A stretch of 64,000 bases of DNA from assembly GCA_016197365.1 (NCBI GenBank), contig JACPVS010000014.1, positions 167,210 through 231,209 on the forward strand, in the 5' to 3' direction. This document shows positions 36,343 through 45,398 of the stretch, piece by piece. The position numbers and the translations under genes were made by a program. Each line of letters begins with the position of its first letter. The stretch's first letter is position 1. The notes beneath the pieces are model-generated. The model was given only the letters and a program-made list of their open reading frames with translations. It made no database searches and was not told the origin of the DNA. Source of the stretch: Mycolicibacterium cosmeticum (lineage in GTDB: Bacteria > Actinomycetota > Actinomycetes > Mycobacteriales > Mycobacteriaceae).

Positions 36343-37849
36343 CGTTGACCACCTCGTCTCGAAAGCTGAGCGCCGTGCACACGTCGTCCACGGTGGGAGA
36401 TTCCTTGCCCGCCAAGTCGGCGATGGACCACGCGACCCGTAGTGACCGATCGACCCCCCGGATGCTGAGCGAGCCGCGATCCAACGCTCTGCGCAGCGGT
36501 TCCATCGCGGTTCGGCTGAGTCGAAACGCACGGCGCAGCACCGGCCCTGGCACCTCCGCATTGGTCCGCACCCCGACGGCCTGCCATCGGAACGCGGCAG
36601 CGCTGCGGGCGTTCGCCACCCGTTCCCGTACGGCCGCGGTCGGCTCGGGAACCGCGCTGCCGAAGGCGACGCCGCGGACTTGATGCATCTTGACGCGCAG
36701 GTCGACCCTGTCCATCAACGGACCGGACAACTTGCCGAGATAGCGTCGCTTCACCGCGGCCGGGCACACGCAGTCCCGCGGGTTGGCCGGGGCACACGGG
36801 CATTCGTTGGCGGCCAGAATCAGCTGGAACCGTGCCGGATACTTCGCGACCCCGTCGCGCCGCGCCAGCCGAATCTCGCCGTCCTCCAACGGTGTTCGCA
36901 TCGCTTCGAGCACACTGGAGCCGATCTCCGCGCATTCGTCCAAGAACAACACGCCACGATGCGCCCGGCTGACCGCACCCGGGCGGGCCATCCCCGTTCC
37001 GCCGCCGACCATCGCCGCCACGCTGGAGGTGTGATGCGGGGCGATGAACGGTGGCTCGGTGATCAGCGGGGTCTTGCCCGTCAGCAGCCCGGCCACCGAA
37101 TGGATCGCGGTGACCTCCAACGCCTCGTCCTCCGACAACTGCGGTAGCAGCCCGGGAAGGCGTTGCGCCAGCATCGTTTTGCCGATTCCCGGCGGACCGC
37201 TCAGGAACAGATGATGCGCGCCGGCGGCCGCCACCTCCACCGCGTAACGGGCCTGGGTCTGCCCGATCACATCCGCGAGATCCGCCGCCACCACCGGTGC
37301 GGGCGGCACCGTGGCGAACCGGCCCGTCAGGCCGCCCTTGCCCGCCAACCAGGCCTGCAGCTGACGCAGGGTGCGCACACCCCACACCTCGATGCCGTCG
37401 ACCAGGCTGGCCTCGGCGAGATTCTCCTCGGGCACGACCACCACCGGCCAGCCCTCCTTCTTGCCGGCCACCACCGCGGGCAGGATCCCGGTGACCGGCC
37501 GGACCCGGCCGTCGAGTGCCAATTCGCCCAGCAGCAGACTCTTCTCCAGCCGCGGCCACTCCTTCTTGCCGTGCGCCGAGAGCACCGCAGATGCCAGGGC
37601 CAAGTCGTACGCCGACCCGTTCTTGGGCAGCGTCGCGGGCGAGAGCGCCAGTGTCAGCCGCGACATCGGCCATTCACTACCGCAGTTGGTGATCGCCGCG
37701 CGGACCCGGTCCCGCGACTCCTGCAGCGCCGCATCACCCAAACCCACCAGATGTACTCCCGGCAGACCGGAGGTGATGTCGGCCTCGACCTCCACGATCA
37801 GCCCGTCCACCCCGCGGATGGCCACCGAATACGCCCTACCCAGTGCCAT
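36332..37849 (-). CDS. comM: YifB/ComM family AAA+ ATPase
   Basis: The 505-residue protein has an N-terminal Lon-like domain (VEVEADITSGLPGVHLVGLGDAALQESRDRVRAA), Walker A GPPGIGKTM and Walker B GVLFLDEC. A zinc-type motif follows (CPCAPANPRDCVCPAA), then a C-terminal Mg-chelatase domain. ComM is a hexameric helicase that promotes branch migration in natural transformation. It overlaps yraN upstream and dprA downstream, forming a tight yraN–comM–dprA operon. Confidence 0.95.
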   Translation of the reverse strand: MALGRAYSVAIRGVDGLIVEVEADITSGLPGVHLVGLGDAALQESRDRVRAAITNCGSEWPMSRLTLALSPATLPKNGSAYDLALASAVLSAHGKKEWPRLEKSLLLGELALDGRVRPVTGILPAVVAGKKEGWPVVVVPEENLAEASLVDGIEVWGVRTLRQLQAWLAGKGGLTGRFATVPPAPVVAADLADVIGQTQARYAVEVAAAGAHHLFLSGPPGIGKTMLAQRLPGLLPQLSEDEALEVTAIHSVAGLLTGKTPLITEPPFIAPHHTSSVAAMVGGGTGMARPGAVSRAHRGVLFLDECAEIGSSVLEAMRTPLEDGEIRLARRDGVAKYPARFQLILAANECPCAPANPRDCVCPAAVKRRYLGKLSGPLMDRVDLRVKMHQVRGVAFGSAVPEPTAAVRERVANARSAAAFRWQAVGVRTNAEVPGPVLRRAFRLSRTAMEPLRRALDRGSLSIRGVDRSLRVAWSIADLAGKESPTVDDVCTALSFRDEVVNDGR

Positions 37850-38211
37850 CAGCCGATGCCCTGTACGAGGGTCAATTCCGGCACCCGGGTCCGGCCGATG
37901 CGCACCCCGACGACATCGATACGCACCCCCGCCCAGCTCTTCGGCTGCTGCGACAGCCAGACACCGGCCAGCCGCCGCAACCGCCGTACCTTCGCCGGGG
38001 TGACCGCCTCGGCCACCCCACCGAAGGCGTCACTGGTGCGGGTCTTGACCTCCACGAACACCACCGTGCCGCCGTCGGCCGCGATCACATCAAGCTCGCC
38101 GTACCGGCACCGCCAATTACGTTCCAGCACTTGCAGACCCAAGGCCTCCAGGTGCTGCACCGCCAACCGCTCGCCCAGAGCGCCGATCTCGGCGCGACTC
38201 CATGTCTCCAT
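37849..38211 (-). CDS. yraN: YraN/UPF0102 family nuclease-fold protein
   Basis: The 120-residue protein has a PD-(D/E)xK nuclease-like core: LGERLAVQHLEALGLQVLERNWRCRYGELDVIA, followed by VVFVEVKTRTSDAFGG. Its activity is unproven. The stop overlaps the comM start (TGATG), placing it first in the yraN–comM–dprA operon, as in M. tuberculosis Rv2898c. Confidence 0.95.
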   Translation of the reverse strand: METWSRAEIGALGERLAVQHLEALGLQVLERNWRCRYGELDVIAADGGTVVFVEVKTRTSDAFGGVAEAVTPAKVRRLRRLAGVWLSQQPKSWAGVRIDVVGVRIGRTRVPELTLVQGIG

Positions 38212-38319
38212 GGATCAACCATCGCGACACCCGCCGACAGGCCGGCGCACGAAACCGGGCAAAAGCCCTAGTTATCCACAGTCACCGATTCATCCACAGG
38301 CGAGGCCCGAAGCGGATGC

Positions 38320-38661
38320 CTACCAGGCGAGCAGCTGGGACTCCGGTGACCGCGCGACGGAGTCGAATTCACCGAGCGCCGAGACGATGGCCCCGGCCGG
38401 GAGCACTGTGGCCAGGCCTTCGGCCAGCCGGTGCAACGCCCGCGCCGACGGGCCGTCCGCGTCCACCAGCAGCAGGTATCTGTTCGTTTCACGGATACCG
38501 GTGGCACTCAGCAGCTCGAACGCGAACACATTGCCGGCCCGCCTCGCAGGCCGGCGGGTCAGGGATTCCATGAACGGCCGCACCGAGTTCAGCAGCGCAT
38601 CCGTCTGCTCCTCAAGTGGGCCGTCCACGGGAATCTGGATCGAGATCGCCCACGTGGTCAT
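38320..38661 (-). CDS. Conserved hypothetical protein, 113 residues
   Basis: The frame from ATG 38661 reads MTTWAISIQIPVDGPLEEQTDALLNSV and ends VARSPESQLLAW. It has alternating hydrophobic strands and a helix-rich middle, with no signal peptide or known catalytic motif. I do not recognise a family. It opens the block inserted between yraN and DUF2469. The much longer upstream open frame in this phase is a shadow of other genes. Confidence 0.55.
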   Translation of the reverse strand: MTTWAISIQIPVDGPLEEQTDALLNSVRPFMESLTRRPARRAGNVFAFELLSATGIRETNRYLLLVDADGPSARALHRLAEGLATVLPAGAIVSALGEFDSVARSPESQLLAW

Positions 38662-38741
38662 GACGACAACCGTAGGCGCGGCCATTTCGCTGGAGCCGAG
38701 TAGGCGTGTACTCGCTTTTCGCCGTGCGGCCGGTCTGGCCG

Positions 38742-39101
38742 TCAGGCCAGCGCGTCGAAGAGCGCCGCGAGCTGGCTGGGCGACACCGAGACACCGCACT
38801 GGCTGCGCAGCGACGTGAGCGGCCGCGCGATGCCCTGTAGGTCGAGGAACTCGCCCGGATGCCCGGTGAAATACCCCCTGATCGCCGCGGTCGCGTCGCC
38901 CGTGCTCTGATTGCCCGCCGCGGTCAGGACGTCGTTGGCACCAGGATGCGCGTCGAGGTACGCACCCGCTTGGCCGAGCACACCGCTGGCGGTGGTGGCC
39001 AGACTGCTCGCCGAGCAGGGGTCGGCGGCGGCCGCGGTCGGCGCCGCGACGGTCGCGAAGACGGCGGACGCGCTGAACAGGAGGATGGCAATCGGCTTCA
39101 T
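38742..39101 (-). CDS. Haemophore-like secreted protein
   Basis: The 119-residue protein has a signal peptide of about 25 residues (MKPIAILLFSASAVFATVAA). A small helical domain follows, with two cysteines (DPCSASSL and SQCGVSVS), the repeat-like GAYLDAHPGANDVLTAAG, and AIRGYFTGHPGEFLDLQGI. This pattern is that of the mycobacterial haemophore/haem-binding family (Rv0203-like). It may bind haem outside the membrane. A perfect 15-bp palindrome lies 4 bases upstream of the ATG and could regulate it. Confidence 0.75.
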   Translation of the reverse strand: MKPIAILLFSASAVFATVAAPTAAAADPCSASSLATTASGVLGQAGAYLDAHPGANDVLTAAGNQSTGDATAAIRGYFTGHPGEFLDLQGIARPLTSLRSQCGVSVSPSQLAALFDALA

Positions 39102-39105
39102 CTCT

Positions 39106-39120
39106 CGATCCTATGGATCG
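39106..39120. promoter_or_regulatory. Palindrome before the haemophore-like gene
   Basis: CGATCCTATGGATCG is perfect, with 6-base arms around TAT. It occupies the ribosome-binding region of the haemophore-like gene, ending 4 bases before its ATG at 39101. It may be an operator or a start-occluding hairpin. Confidence 0.35.
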
Positions 39121-39297
39121 GCTACGACAAAACGCAGCCTTTGCGCGGACCGGCCCGCTCGGGGCCGGCGTCGTCGAGCGTGCCGTGAGAGCGTGATTTC
39201 GCGCTCGGCGGCGATCTGCGTGCACGCTCGCGCGCACAACGTGTCGGCCGCACCGCCGCCACGGGAACTTGTCGGACACCGGCGTTACGTTGCGACC

Positions 39298-40239
39298 ATG
39301 ACCTTCGACATGGAGTCCTACGTCGACCTGGACCTCCCGGCGCGGCGTTCTTCGGGCGTCCCTCCGTTCGACGCTGACGCGGCACTCGACCTGGTGACCG
39401 AGTTCTGCACGTCGCGTGACGTGCATCTGGGCACCAAGTACTCCGTCATCCCACAACTCGACCGGGCCTTGCGGATCGCCTCGCTGAACGGCCCGGACAA
39501 ACGCTGGACCCGGATCGCCCGCTGGTCGGGCAGCGACGATGCCGGCGACGTCCCGGGCGCCGTCGTCCCGAACGACCTGCGCGACATCCTTTACAGCCGC
39601 TTCGTCGCCGCCCTGCCGGACGCGCGCTGGCTGCCGCCGATCAGTGTGGTGTCCGTCAGCCGCTGGGCGCGGTTCTCGCTGGCGATGCGGTCGGCTCGGG
39701 ACCTCGGGCTGGGGTGGGTGATTCCGATCCACCGAGAAGTGCTGCTGGTGCCGATGCCGGCCGTGCGCTACGCCGAAGGCAGCACCAGCGTGCTTCACGA
39801 CGACACCGGCCGGCCCGCCGTCGAATGGTCGGACGGCTCCGGCATCTACTACCTGCACGGCACCGAGTTCGGAGATTCCGACTATCACCGGATTGTCGGC
39901 CGCGAGTTGTCCATCGGTCACATCGCGGGGCTGCGCCACGCCGACCAACGGTCAATCGCGTTGCGCTACCTCACCTTCGACCAACTCGAGGAATCAGGTG
40001 CCGAGCTGATCGACCCCGCCAGCCGGCTGTACCGGTTGCCACTGCCTCCGCGGTTGGCGCGGGACCGGGCGCCGGCGTACGGCGGTTTCGACTATTTCGT
40101 CGACATGCCCGACCGTGGGATCCTCGAGTGGGTGGACCCGCGAGTCGCCCGGCGCCGCGCCACCGGACAGCTAAGGCTCCCTATCGGCGAACAGCCCTTC
40201 CTGGACCAGCGTCGCGGCGACCACGCCGTCGGCTCGTAG
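39298..40239 (+). CDS. DUF6745-like hypothetical protein
   Basis: The 313-residue protein has a central block with YAEGSTSVLHDDTGRPAVEWSDGSGIYYLHGTEF. This recalls the leucine-rich/WDG-type modules annotated as DUF6745. No catalytic residues are recognised, and the family call is tentative. ATG 39298 follows the long upstream frame and is the first codon with mycobacterial codon use. The last 69 bases overlap the convergent thioesterase gene. Confidence 0.6.
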   Translation: MTFDMESYVDLDLPARRSSGVPPFDADAALDLVTEFCTSRDVHLGTKYSVIPQLDRALRIASLNGPDKRWTRIARWSGSDDAGDVPGAVVPNDLRDILYSRFVAALPDARWLPPISVVSVSRWARFSLAMRSARDLGLGWVIPIHREVLLVPMPAVRYAEGSTSVLHDDTGRPAVEWSDGSGIYYLHGTEFGDSDYHRIVGRELSIGHIAGLRHADQRSIALRYLTFDQLEESGAELIDPASRLYRLPLPPRLARDRAPAYGGFDYFVDMPDRGILEWVDPRVARRRATGQLRLPIGEQPFLDQRRGDHAVGS

Positions 40240-40974
40240 CAGGCTCGCGGTGATCAGGCTGCGCCCACGGGCCGCCGCGGGCGAGGCGGACTCCAGCAGA
40301 TTCCACTTATCCGCGCGCACCGGCTGGTGCAGCCAGATCGACGAATCCGTGGTGCTGGTGCGGTGCACCCGCTCCTGCATCGACGAGCCGTGCACGTGGG
40401 AGGCCGGGTCGACGCCGTACAGGTCGGTGATGTACACCGCAATCAGTGTGTGCAGCACCGGCGCATCCGGCAGCGGGGCGGTCACCCGCCACCACATCCG
40501 CCGGACGAAATCGGCACCGGCACCGACGTCCTCGATCCGGATGTCGAGTTCATCCAAGGGCAGCGACGGCGCCGGGCCAGGCGGCCCGGTCGGCGGCAAG
40601 GTGTCCGGATGCGCCGGCATCGTCTGCCGCACACCGTGTTCGGGCCCGGCCAGCGGCACGGTGAACGACACGGTCGCAGCGGTGAGCAGACGACCGGCCT
40701 GGCGGCTCTCGACGCGCCGCGAAGCAGCGGTGCGCCCGTCGTACACCCGGTCCACCCGCAGATCCAGCGGCACGCCGGCGTCACCGCCGCGCAGGAATTG
40801 CAGGTGCATGTTGGTCGGCTGATAACCCGCATCGACGGTATGGCAGGCGGCGGCCAGGCTCTGCGCGGCGATCAGGCCGCCGAAGGCCCGCTTGCCGTCG
40901 GGCCCGCTGGCCGGGCCGGTCCACGCATCATGCCCCGCCTCGGCCAGGTCGAGCAGTGCCGCGAGGGCGCTCAC
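40171..40974 (-). CDS. Acyl-CoA thioesterase, TesB-like double hotdog
   Basis: The 267-residue protein has two hotdog halves. The first contains FGGLIAAQSLAAACHTVDAGYQPTNMHLQFLRGG and the second contains TSTTDSSIWLHQPVRADKWNLLESASPAAARGRSLITASLL, as in TesB-type thioesterases. It hydrolyses acyl-CoA to the free acid. Its GTG start overlaps the stop of the CoA-transferase gene (GTGA). The pair may therefore balance the CoA ester pool of one pathway. Confidence 0.9.
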   Translation of the reverse strand: MSALAALLDLAEAGHDAWTGPASGPDGKRAFGGLIAAQSLAAACHTVDAGYQPTNMHLQFLRGGDAGVPLDLRVDRVYDGRTAASRRVESRQAGRLLTAATVSFTVPLAGPEHGVRQTMPAHPDTLPPTGPPGPAPSLPLDELDIRIEDVGAGADFVRRMWWRVTAPLPDAPVLHTLIAVYITDLYGVDPASHVHGSSMQERVHRTSTTDSSIWLHQPVRADKWNLLESASPAAARGRSLITASLLRADGVVAATLVQEGLFADREP

Positions 40975-42176
40975 GCGACCGTGCCGGCATCGGTCAGGCG
41001 CGCGATCTCATCAACTCCGAGCCCCAACTGTTCGGTGAGCACCTGCGCGGTGTCGTCGCCGAGCGCCGGCGAGGGCACCGCGACCGGGTAAGCGCCGTCG
41101 ATGGCGACGGGCAGCCCCGGGGCCAGATAACTACCGATGCGGGGCTGATCCAGGGTGGTGAACAGCGGGTTCTCGGTCACCTTCGGATCGGCGGCCGCCT
41201 CGGCGAAGCTGCGGTAGCGCTCCCACAGGATGGACGTGCCCGCCAGCGCGGCACCGACCTCCACCGCGGTGTGGGTGCTGAACCACGGGGTGAACAACCC
41301 GGTCAACGCATCGCGGTGGCGGTAGCGCTGCCCCTCGTCGGTGAGATCGGCTCCCAGCGATTCACCCAGGGCGGCAACCGCTTTGGTGTTACCGGTGATC
41401 TCGGCCAGATCCTTGAAGTGCCGGCCGGTGAGCGCGACGATCATGAACGCGACCCCGTCGGCGCTGGTGAACTGCTGGCCGTACTGGCCGTAGATCGAGT
41501 TGCCGATCCGGGGCCGGTCATCCCCGTTGATCATCACCTCGGTCAAGAAACTCAGATTGCCCGCGGTGGCCAGCGCGACGTTCTCCAGCGGGATCGACAC
41601 CCGCTGGCCGTGCCCGGTCGCATCGCGGTGCCGCAGCGCTGTGGTTACCGCCAGCGCTGCGTAGAGCCCGCAGGCCACATCCCAGGCGGGCAGCACATGA
41701 TTGACCGGGACATCCAGCCCGGCGGGCCCCGTCACCAGCGGAAAGCCCAGACCCGCGTTGACGGTGTAGTCCACACCGGTGCCGCCGTCGGCGCGGCCCG
41801 AGATCTCCACGTGGATCAGGTCGGGGCGCAGCGCGGCCAACGCGTCATACGAATGCCATTGCCGTCCGGCCACATTGGTGATCAGCACGCCGGCCTCGGC
41901 AACCAGCCGCGCGATCAGATCCTGGCCCTGCTCCGACCGCATGTCCACGGCCACCGACCGCTTGCCCTTGTTCAGCCCGGCCCAATAGATGCTGTCTCCG
42001 GCCTCGGTCACCGGCCAGCGCCGATAGTCGGCGGCTCCGCCCACCGGGTCCACCCGGATCACCTCGGCGCCCAGCTGGGCCAGCGTCATACCTGCGAGTG
42101 GTACGGCGACGAAACTGGAGATCTCGATGATGCGAACACCGGCCAACGGCCGGACAGCCTCTGGTGCGTCAGTCAC
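40971..42176 (-). CDS. CaiB/BaiF family CoA-transferase (second copy)
   Basis: The 401-residue enzyme begins with the family signature GVRIIEISSFVAVPLAGMTLAQLGAEVIRVDP. It has the N-terminal donor-site region GDSIYWAGLNKGKRSVAVDMRSEQGQ and a catalytic-Asp segment LPAWDVACGLYAA. It is about as similar in layout as any family member to the enzyme at 5935, not a recent duplicate. GTG start. It is coupled to the thioesterase and diverges from the dienelactone hydrolase. Confidence 0.9.
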   Translation of the reverse strand: MTDAPEAVRPLAGVRIIEISSFVAVPLAGMTLAQLGAEVIRVDPVGGAADYRRWPVTEAGDSIYWAGLNKGKRSVAVDMRSEQGQDLIARLVAEAGVLITNVAGRQWHSYDALAALRPDLIHVEISGRADGGTGVDYTVNAGLGFPLVTGPAGLDVPVNHVLPAWDVACGLYAALAVTTALRHRDATGHGQRVSIPLENVALATAGNLSFLTEVMINGDDRPRIGNSIYGQYGQQFTSADGVAFMIVALTGRHFKDLAEITGNTKAVAALGESLGADLTDEGQRYRHRDALTGLFTPWFSTHTAVEVGAALAGTSILWERYRSFAEAAADPKVTENPLFTTLDQPRIGSYLAPGLPVAIDGAYPVAVPSPALGDDTAQVLTEQLGLGVDEIARLTDAGTVA

Positions 42177-42198
42177 CCGCCCAGGCTAGTTTGTTCAC

Positions 42199-42894
42199 GT
42201 GGCCTCGATCACGCTCGATACCCCGGACGGTCCCATCGACGCATTGCTGGACACCCCGGACGGACCCGGGCCCTTCCCTGGGGTGGTGGTCGTCCACGAC
42301 GCCTTCGGCTACGGGCCGGACTGCCAGGCCATCTCCCGCCGGATCGCCGACGCCGGCTACCTGGCCCTCACCCCGAACCTGTACTCGCGGGGCGGCCGGG
42401 CGCGCTGCATCACCCGGGTGATGCGGGAACTGCTGACTCAGCGCGGCCGCGCACTGGATGACCTCCTGGCCGCCCGCGACCACCTGCTGGCACTGCCGGA
42501 ATCCACAGGCACCGTCGGCATCGCCGGCTTCTGCATGGGCGGCCAGTTCGCACTGGTGCTGTCGCCCAAGGGTTTCGGGGCGTCCGCCCCGTTCTACGGC
42601 ACGCCGCTGCCGCGCAATCTGGAGCGCACGCTGTCCGGCGCGTGCCCCATCGTGGCCAGCTTCGGGCGCCGCGACCCACTCGGGATCGGCGCCCCGGAAA
42701 AGCTCACGCGGACCGTCAACGCCCTCAACATCACCGCCGACATCAAGGTCTACCCGCGCGTCGGGCACAGCTTCGCCAATCAGCTTCCCGTGCAACCACT
42801 ACTGCGGGTCACCGGGTTCGGCTACGACGAAGCCGCCACCGAGGACGCCTGGACCCGGGTCTTCTCCTTCTTCGGCGAACACCTGCGCGCGTAG
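42199..42894 (+). CDS. Dienelactone hydrolase family protein
   Basis: The 231-residue alpha/beta hydrolase has the nucleophile Cys112 in GIAGFCMGGQFAL, and the DLH-typical histidine in RVGHSFAN near the C terminus. The acidic member is probably in FGRRDPL. It opens lactone rings or cleaves related esters. GTG 42199 is used, 22 bases from the divergent CoA-transferase start. Confidence 0.9.
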   Translation: MASITLDTPDGPIDALLDTPDGPGPFPGVVVVHDAFGYGPDCQAISRRIADAGYLALTPNLYSRGGRARCITRVMRELLTQRGRALDDLLAARDHLLALPESTGTVGIAGFCMGGQFALVLSPKGFGASAPFYGTPLPRNLERTLSGACPIVASFGRRDPLGIGAPEKLTRTVNALNITADIKVYPRVGHSFANQLPVQPLLRVTGFGYDEAATEDAWTRVFSFFGEHLRA

Positions 42895-42907
42895 CGCTGC
42901 CAGTATA

Positions 42908-42936
42908 TTGACAGCTGCTTCAACAACGAGTAGGCC
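42908..42936 (+). promoter_or_regulatory. Putative leaderless promoter of the flavin amine oxidase
   Basis: A perfect TTGACA (42908–42913) is followed after 17 bases by TAGGCC (42931–42936). A start 7 bases later coincides with the ATG at 42944, and no ribosome-binding site is visible. The -10 box is weak. Confidence 0.35.
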
Positions 42937-42943
42937 TGCTGTC

Positions 42944-44305
42944 ATGGTCGACGTCGACTATTGCGTGGTGGGCGCGGGTTTCGCGGGATTGACGGCGGCG
43001 CTGAGGCTCGCCCAAGCCGGTCATTCGGTCCGGCTATTGGAAGCGCGTCACAGGGTCGGCGGCCGCACCTTCACCGAAACCCATGACGACTACTGGGTGG
43101 ACCGCGGTGGTGCCTGGATAGGGCCCGGGCAGGACCGCATCTACGCCCTGATGCACGAATTCGACGTCCCCAGCTACAAGCAGTACACACACGGCGACGC
43201 CATGATGTTCGTCGGTGGCAAGAAGTACCGCTATACGGGAACGATCCCCTTGTCGATGAGCCCGTTCGCCGTGGCGAACATCGGGACGGTGTTCTTCGAA
43301 CTCACCCGGATGTGTAAGTCGGTTCCACCCGAATCACCCTGGGACGCACCGAAAGCGCAGAAGTGGGATCAGACGACGTGGGCGAAATGGCTCGACGGCA
43401 ACGCCTGGTCCAAGCCGGCCCGCGAACTCTTGGAGCATGCGGTCGCCGGCATCTACACCTCCGCCGCATCGGAGCTGTCGCTGCTGTTCGTGCTCTATCA
43501 GATGGCATCCGCGGGTGGCCCGAGCTTCGTCCTCGGCGTCAAGGACGCTGCCGAGGACGCCCGGCCGGTCGGCGGAATGGGCGCCATCCATCGAGCGATG
43601 GTGGCCGAACTGGGCGACGCCATCGCGCTGTCGCAGCCCGTCCGCAGCATCACGCAGGACTCCGAGGGCGTCACGGTCCGTTCTGACGGCATGGTTGTGC
43701 GGGCCGGTCGCGTCATCGTGACGGTGCCGATCTGCATCGCCTCGCACATCACCTACGAGCCCATGCTGCCGGTCGATCGGGCGTTCCTGCATCAGCGGAT
43801 GCCCAGTGGCGCGGTCTTCAAGATCGCGCTGGTCTACGACGAACCGTTCTGGCGTGCCGATGGATTGTCGGGACAGTCGTTCGCGCCCGGCTCCGCGGCC
43901 ACCCTGACCATCGACTCCTGCACGCCCACCGGTGATCCAGGCATCCTGACCGTCATCACCGAGGCGCAGGCGGCGCGCGACCTGTGCGCGCTGGGGGACG
44001 TCGACCGCCGTCAGGCCGTCCTGAACGCGGTCGCCGATCGATTCGGTGCGAGGGCCCTCACCCCGGTGGATTACGTCGAGCAGAACTGGACAGTCGAACG
44101 GTATTCGGGGGGCGGCATGATCTCGCATGCCCCGCCGGGCGTGCTGACCGAGTTCGGTCCGGCGCTGCGCGCCCCGTGCGGTCGCATCCACTGGGCCGGG
44201 ACGGAGACGTCAGACCTGATGTACGGCTTCATCGACGGCGCGGTGCGCTCGGGTGAGCGCGCGGCCGCCGAGGTCATCCGCCACGACGCGGCGCTGCGGG
44301 CCTGA
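42944..44305 (+). CDS. FAD-dependent amine oxidase (monoamine/putrescine oxidase type)
   Basis: The 453-residue flavoprotein has the dinucleotide-binding start DYCVVGAGFAGLTAALRLAQAGHSVRLLEARHRVGGR. It also has GGAWIGPGQDRIYAL, and the C-terminal FAD motif with HWAGTETSDLMYGFIDGAVRSGERAA. A residue set FDVPSYKQYTHGD near the substrate channel is typical of the MAO/putrescine oxidase group. It deaminates amines to aldehydes. No co-transcribed gene follows on this strand, and DUF2469 converges 48 bases away. Confidence 0.92.
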   Translation: MVDVDYCVVGAGFAGLTAALRLAQAGHSVRLLEARHRVGGRTFTETHDDYWVDRGGAWIGPGQDRIYALMHEFDVPSYKQYTHGDAMMFVGGKKYRYTGTIPLSMSPFAVANIGTVFFELTRMCKSVPPESPWDAPKAQKWDQTTWAKWLDGNAWSKPARELLEHAVAGIYTSAASELSLLFVLYQMASAGGPSFVLGVKDAAEDARPVGGMGAIHRAMVAELGDAIALSQPVRSITQDSEGVTVRSDGMVVRAGRVIVTVPICIASHITYEPMLPVDRAFLHQRMPSGAVFKIALVYDEPFWRADGLSGQSFAPGSAATLTIDSCTPTGDPGILTVITEAQAARDLCALGDVDRRQAVLNAVADRFGARALTPVDYVEQNWTVERYSGGGMISHAPPGVLTEFGPALRAPCGRIHWAGTETSDLMYGFIDGAVRSGERAAAEVIRHDAALRA

Positions 44306-44353
44306 TCACGGGCCTGATCCCGGGCCGAAGCCCCACGAGGCCCACCAGTGGGC

Positions 44354-44659
44354 TCAGTCCGGCAGCCGCAGCTCGGGCTTCTCGACCTCTTCGATGTTGA
44401 CGTCCTTGAACGTGATCACGCGGACCTGCTTGACGAAGCGCGCCGGCCGGTACATGTCCCACACCCAGGCGTCGGCGAGCCGCAGCTCGAAATAGACCTC
44501 GCCGTCGGCGTTGCGCGGAACCAGCTCCACGCTGTTGGCCAGATAGAACCGGCGTTCGGTCTCCACCACGTAGCTGAACTGGCCGACGATGTCCTTGTAC
44601 TCGCGATACAGCGAGAGCTCCATCTCGGTTTCGTACTTCTCGAGATCCTCGGCACTCAT
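44354..44659 (-). CDS. DUF2469 family protein
   Basis: The 101-residue protein ([42 protein letters not shown]) is the conserved actinobacterial DUF2469, Rv2901c in M. tuberculosis. It is acidic and without membrane segments, and its function is unknown. Its ATG overlaps the rnhB stop (ATGA), and it ends the rplS–lepB–rnhB operon. Confidence 0.95.
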   Translation of the reverse strand: MSAEDLEKYETEMELSLYREYKDIVGQFSYVVETERRFYLANSVELVPRNADGEVYFELRLADAWVWDMYRPARFVKQVRVITFKDVNIEEVEKPELRLPD

Positions 44660-45387
44660 CTGCTCTGCTGTCCTTCGTCTAGGTTGGGCTCCATCATTCC
44701 GCACGGCTCGCCTGCATCCAACCGAGCCGTCGGACTCGAGCCCGCAACGCGTGCAATATTGGCGAACGAGAACCGGTGCTGGCTGCACGGGCCCAGTCGC
44801 GCCAGCGCCTCCGTGTGCGCCGCCGTGCTGTAGCCCTTGTGCTCGGCGAAACCGTATCCGGGGTGCTCGGCCTCCATACCGACCATCAGCCGATCGCGGC
44901 TGACCTTGGCCAGCACGCTGGCGGCGGCGATACAGGCGGCGGCGGCGTCACCACCGATCACCGGCAGCGACGGCACCGCCAGGCCCGGCACCCGGAAGCC
45001 GTCGGAGAGCACGTAGCCGGGACGAAACGGCAAGCCTGCCACGGCGCGGCGCATCCCTTCGATATTGGCGATGTGCACCCCGCGCCGGTCCACCTCGGTC
45101 GAGGGGATGAACACCACGTGGTAGGCCACCGCGTACCGGCGGATCAGCGGGAACAGGCGTTCGCGTTCGGCCTCGGTGAGCTTCTTCGAATCGTCGAGCG
45201 CGGCCAGACTCGACAACCGGTTCGGGCCGAGCACACAGGCAGCCACCACCAGCGGCCCGGCACACGCGCCACGTCCCACCTCGTCCACCCCCGCCACGGG
45301 TCCCAGGCCGCTGCGATACAGCGCGGATTCGAGGGTGCGCAGACCGGATCTGCGGATCACGGTCCTCGGTGGCCAGCTCGCCGGCAA
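44656..45387 (-). CDS. rnhB: Ribonuclease HII
   Basis: The 243-residue enzyme has the acidic active-site motifs [46 protein letters not shown] and [17 protein letters not shown]. It removes RNA primers and misincorporated ribonucleotides from DNA. A TTG start at 45387 is chosen because AGGAG lies 8 bases upstream and the protein then begins just before [11 protein letters not shown], as in relatives. An ATG at 45462 would overlap lepB. Confidence 0.95.
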   Translation of the reverse strand: MPASWPPRTVIRRSGLRTLESALYRSGLGPVAGVDEVGRGACAGPLVVAACVLGPNRLSSLAALDDSKKLTEAERERLFPLIRRYAVAYHVVFIPSTEVDRRGVHIANIEGMRRAVAGLPFRPGYVLSDGFRVPGLAVPSLPVIGGDAAAACIAAASVLAKVSRDRLMVGMEAEHPGYGFAEHKGYSTAAHTEALARLGPCSQHRFSFANIARVAGSSPTARLDAGEPCGMMEPNLDEGQQSR

Positions 45388-45398
45388 CGCCAGATCTC

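Noticed and set aside
38320..39948. 542-residue minus-strand open frame
   Set aside because: Only the last 113 codons look like a gene. The rest runs through the haemophore-like gene in another frame and antisense to the gene at 39298.
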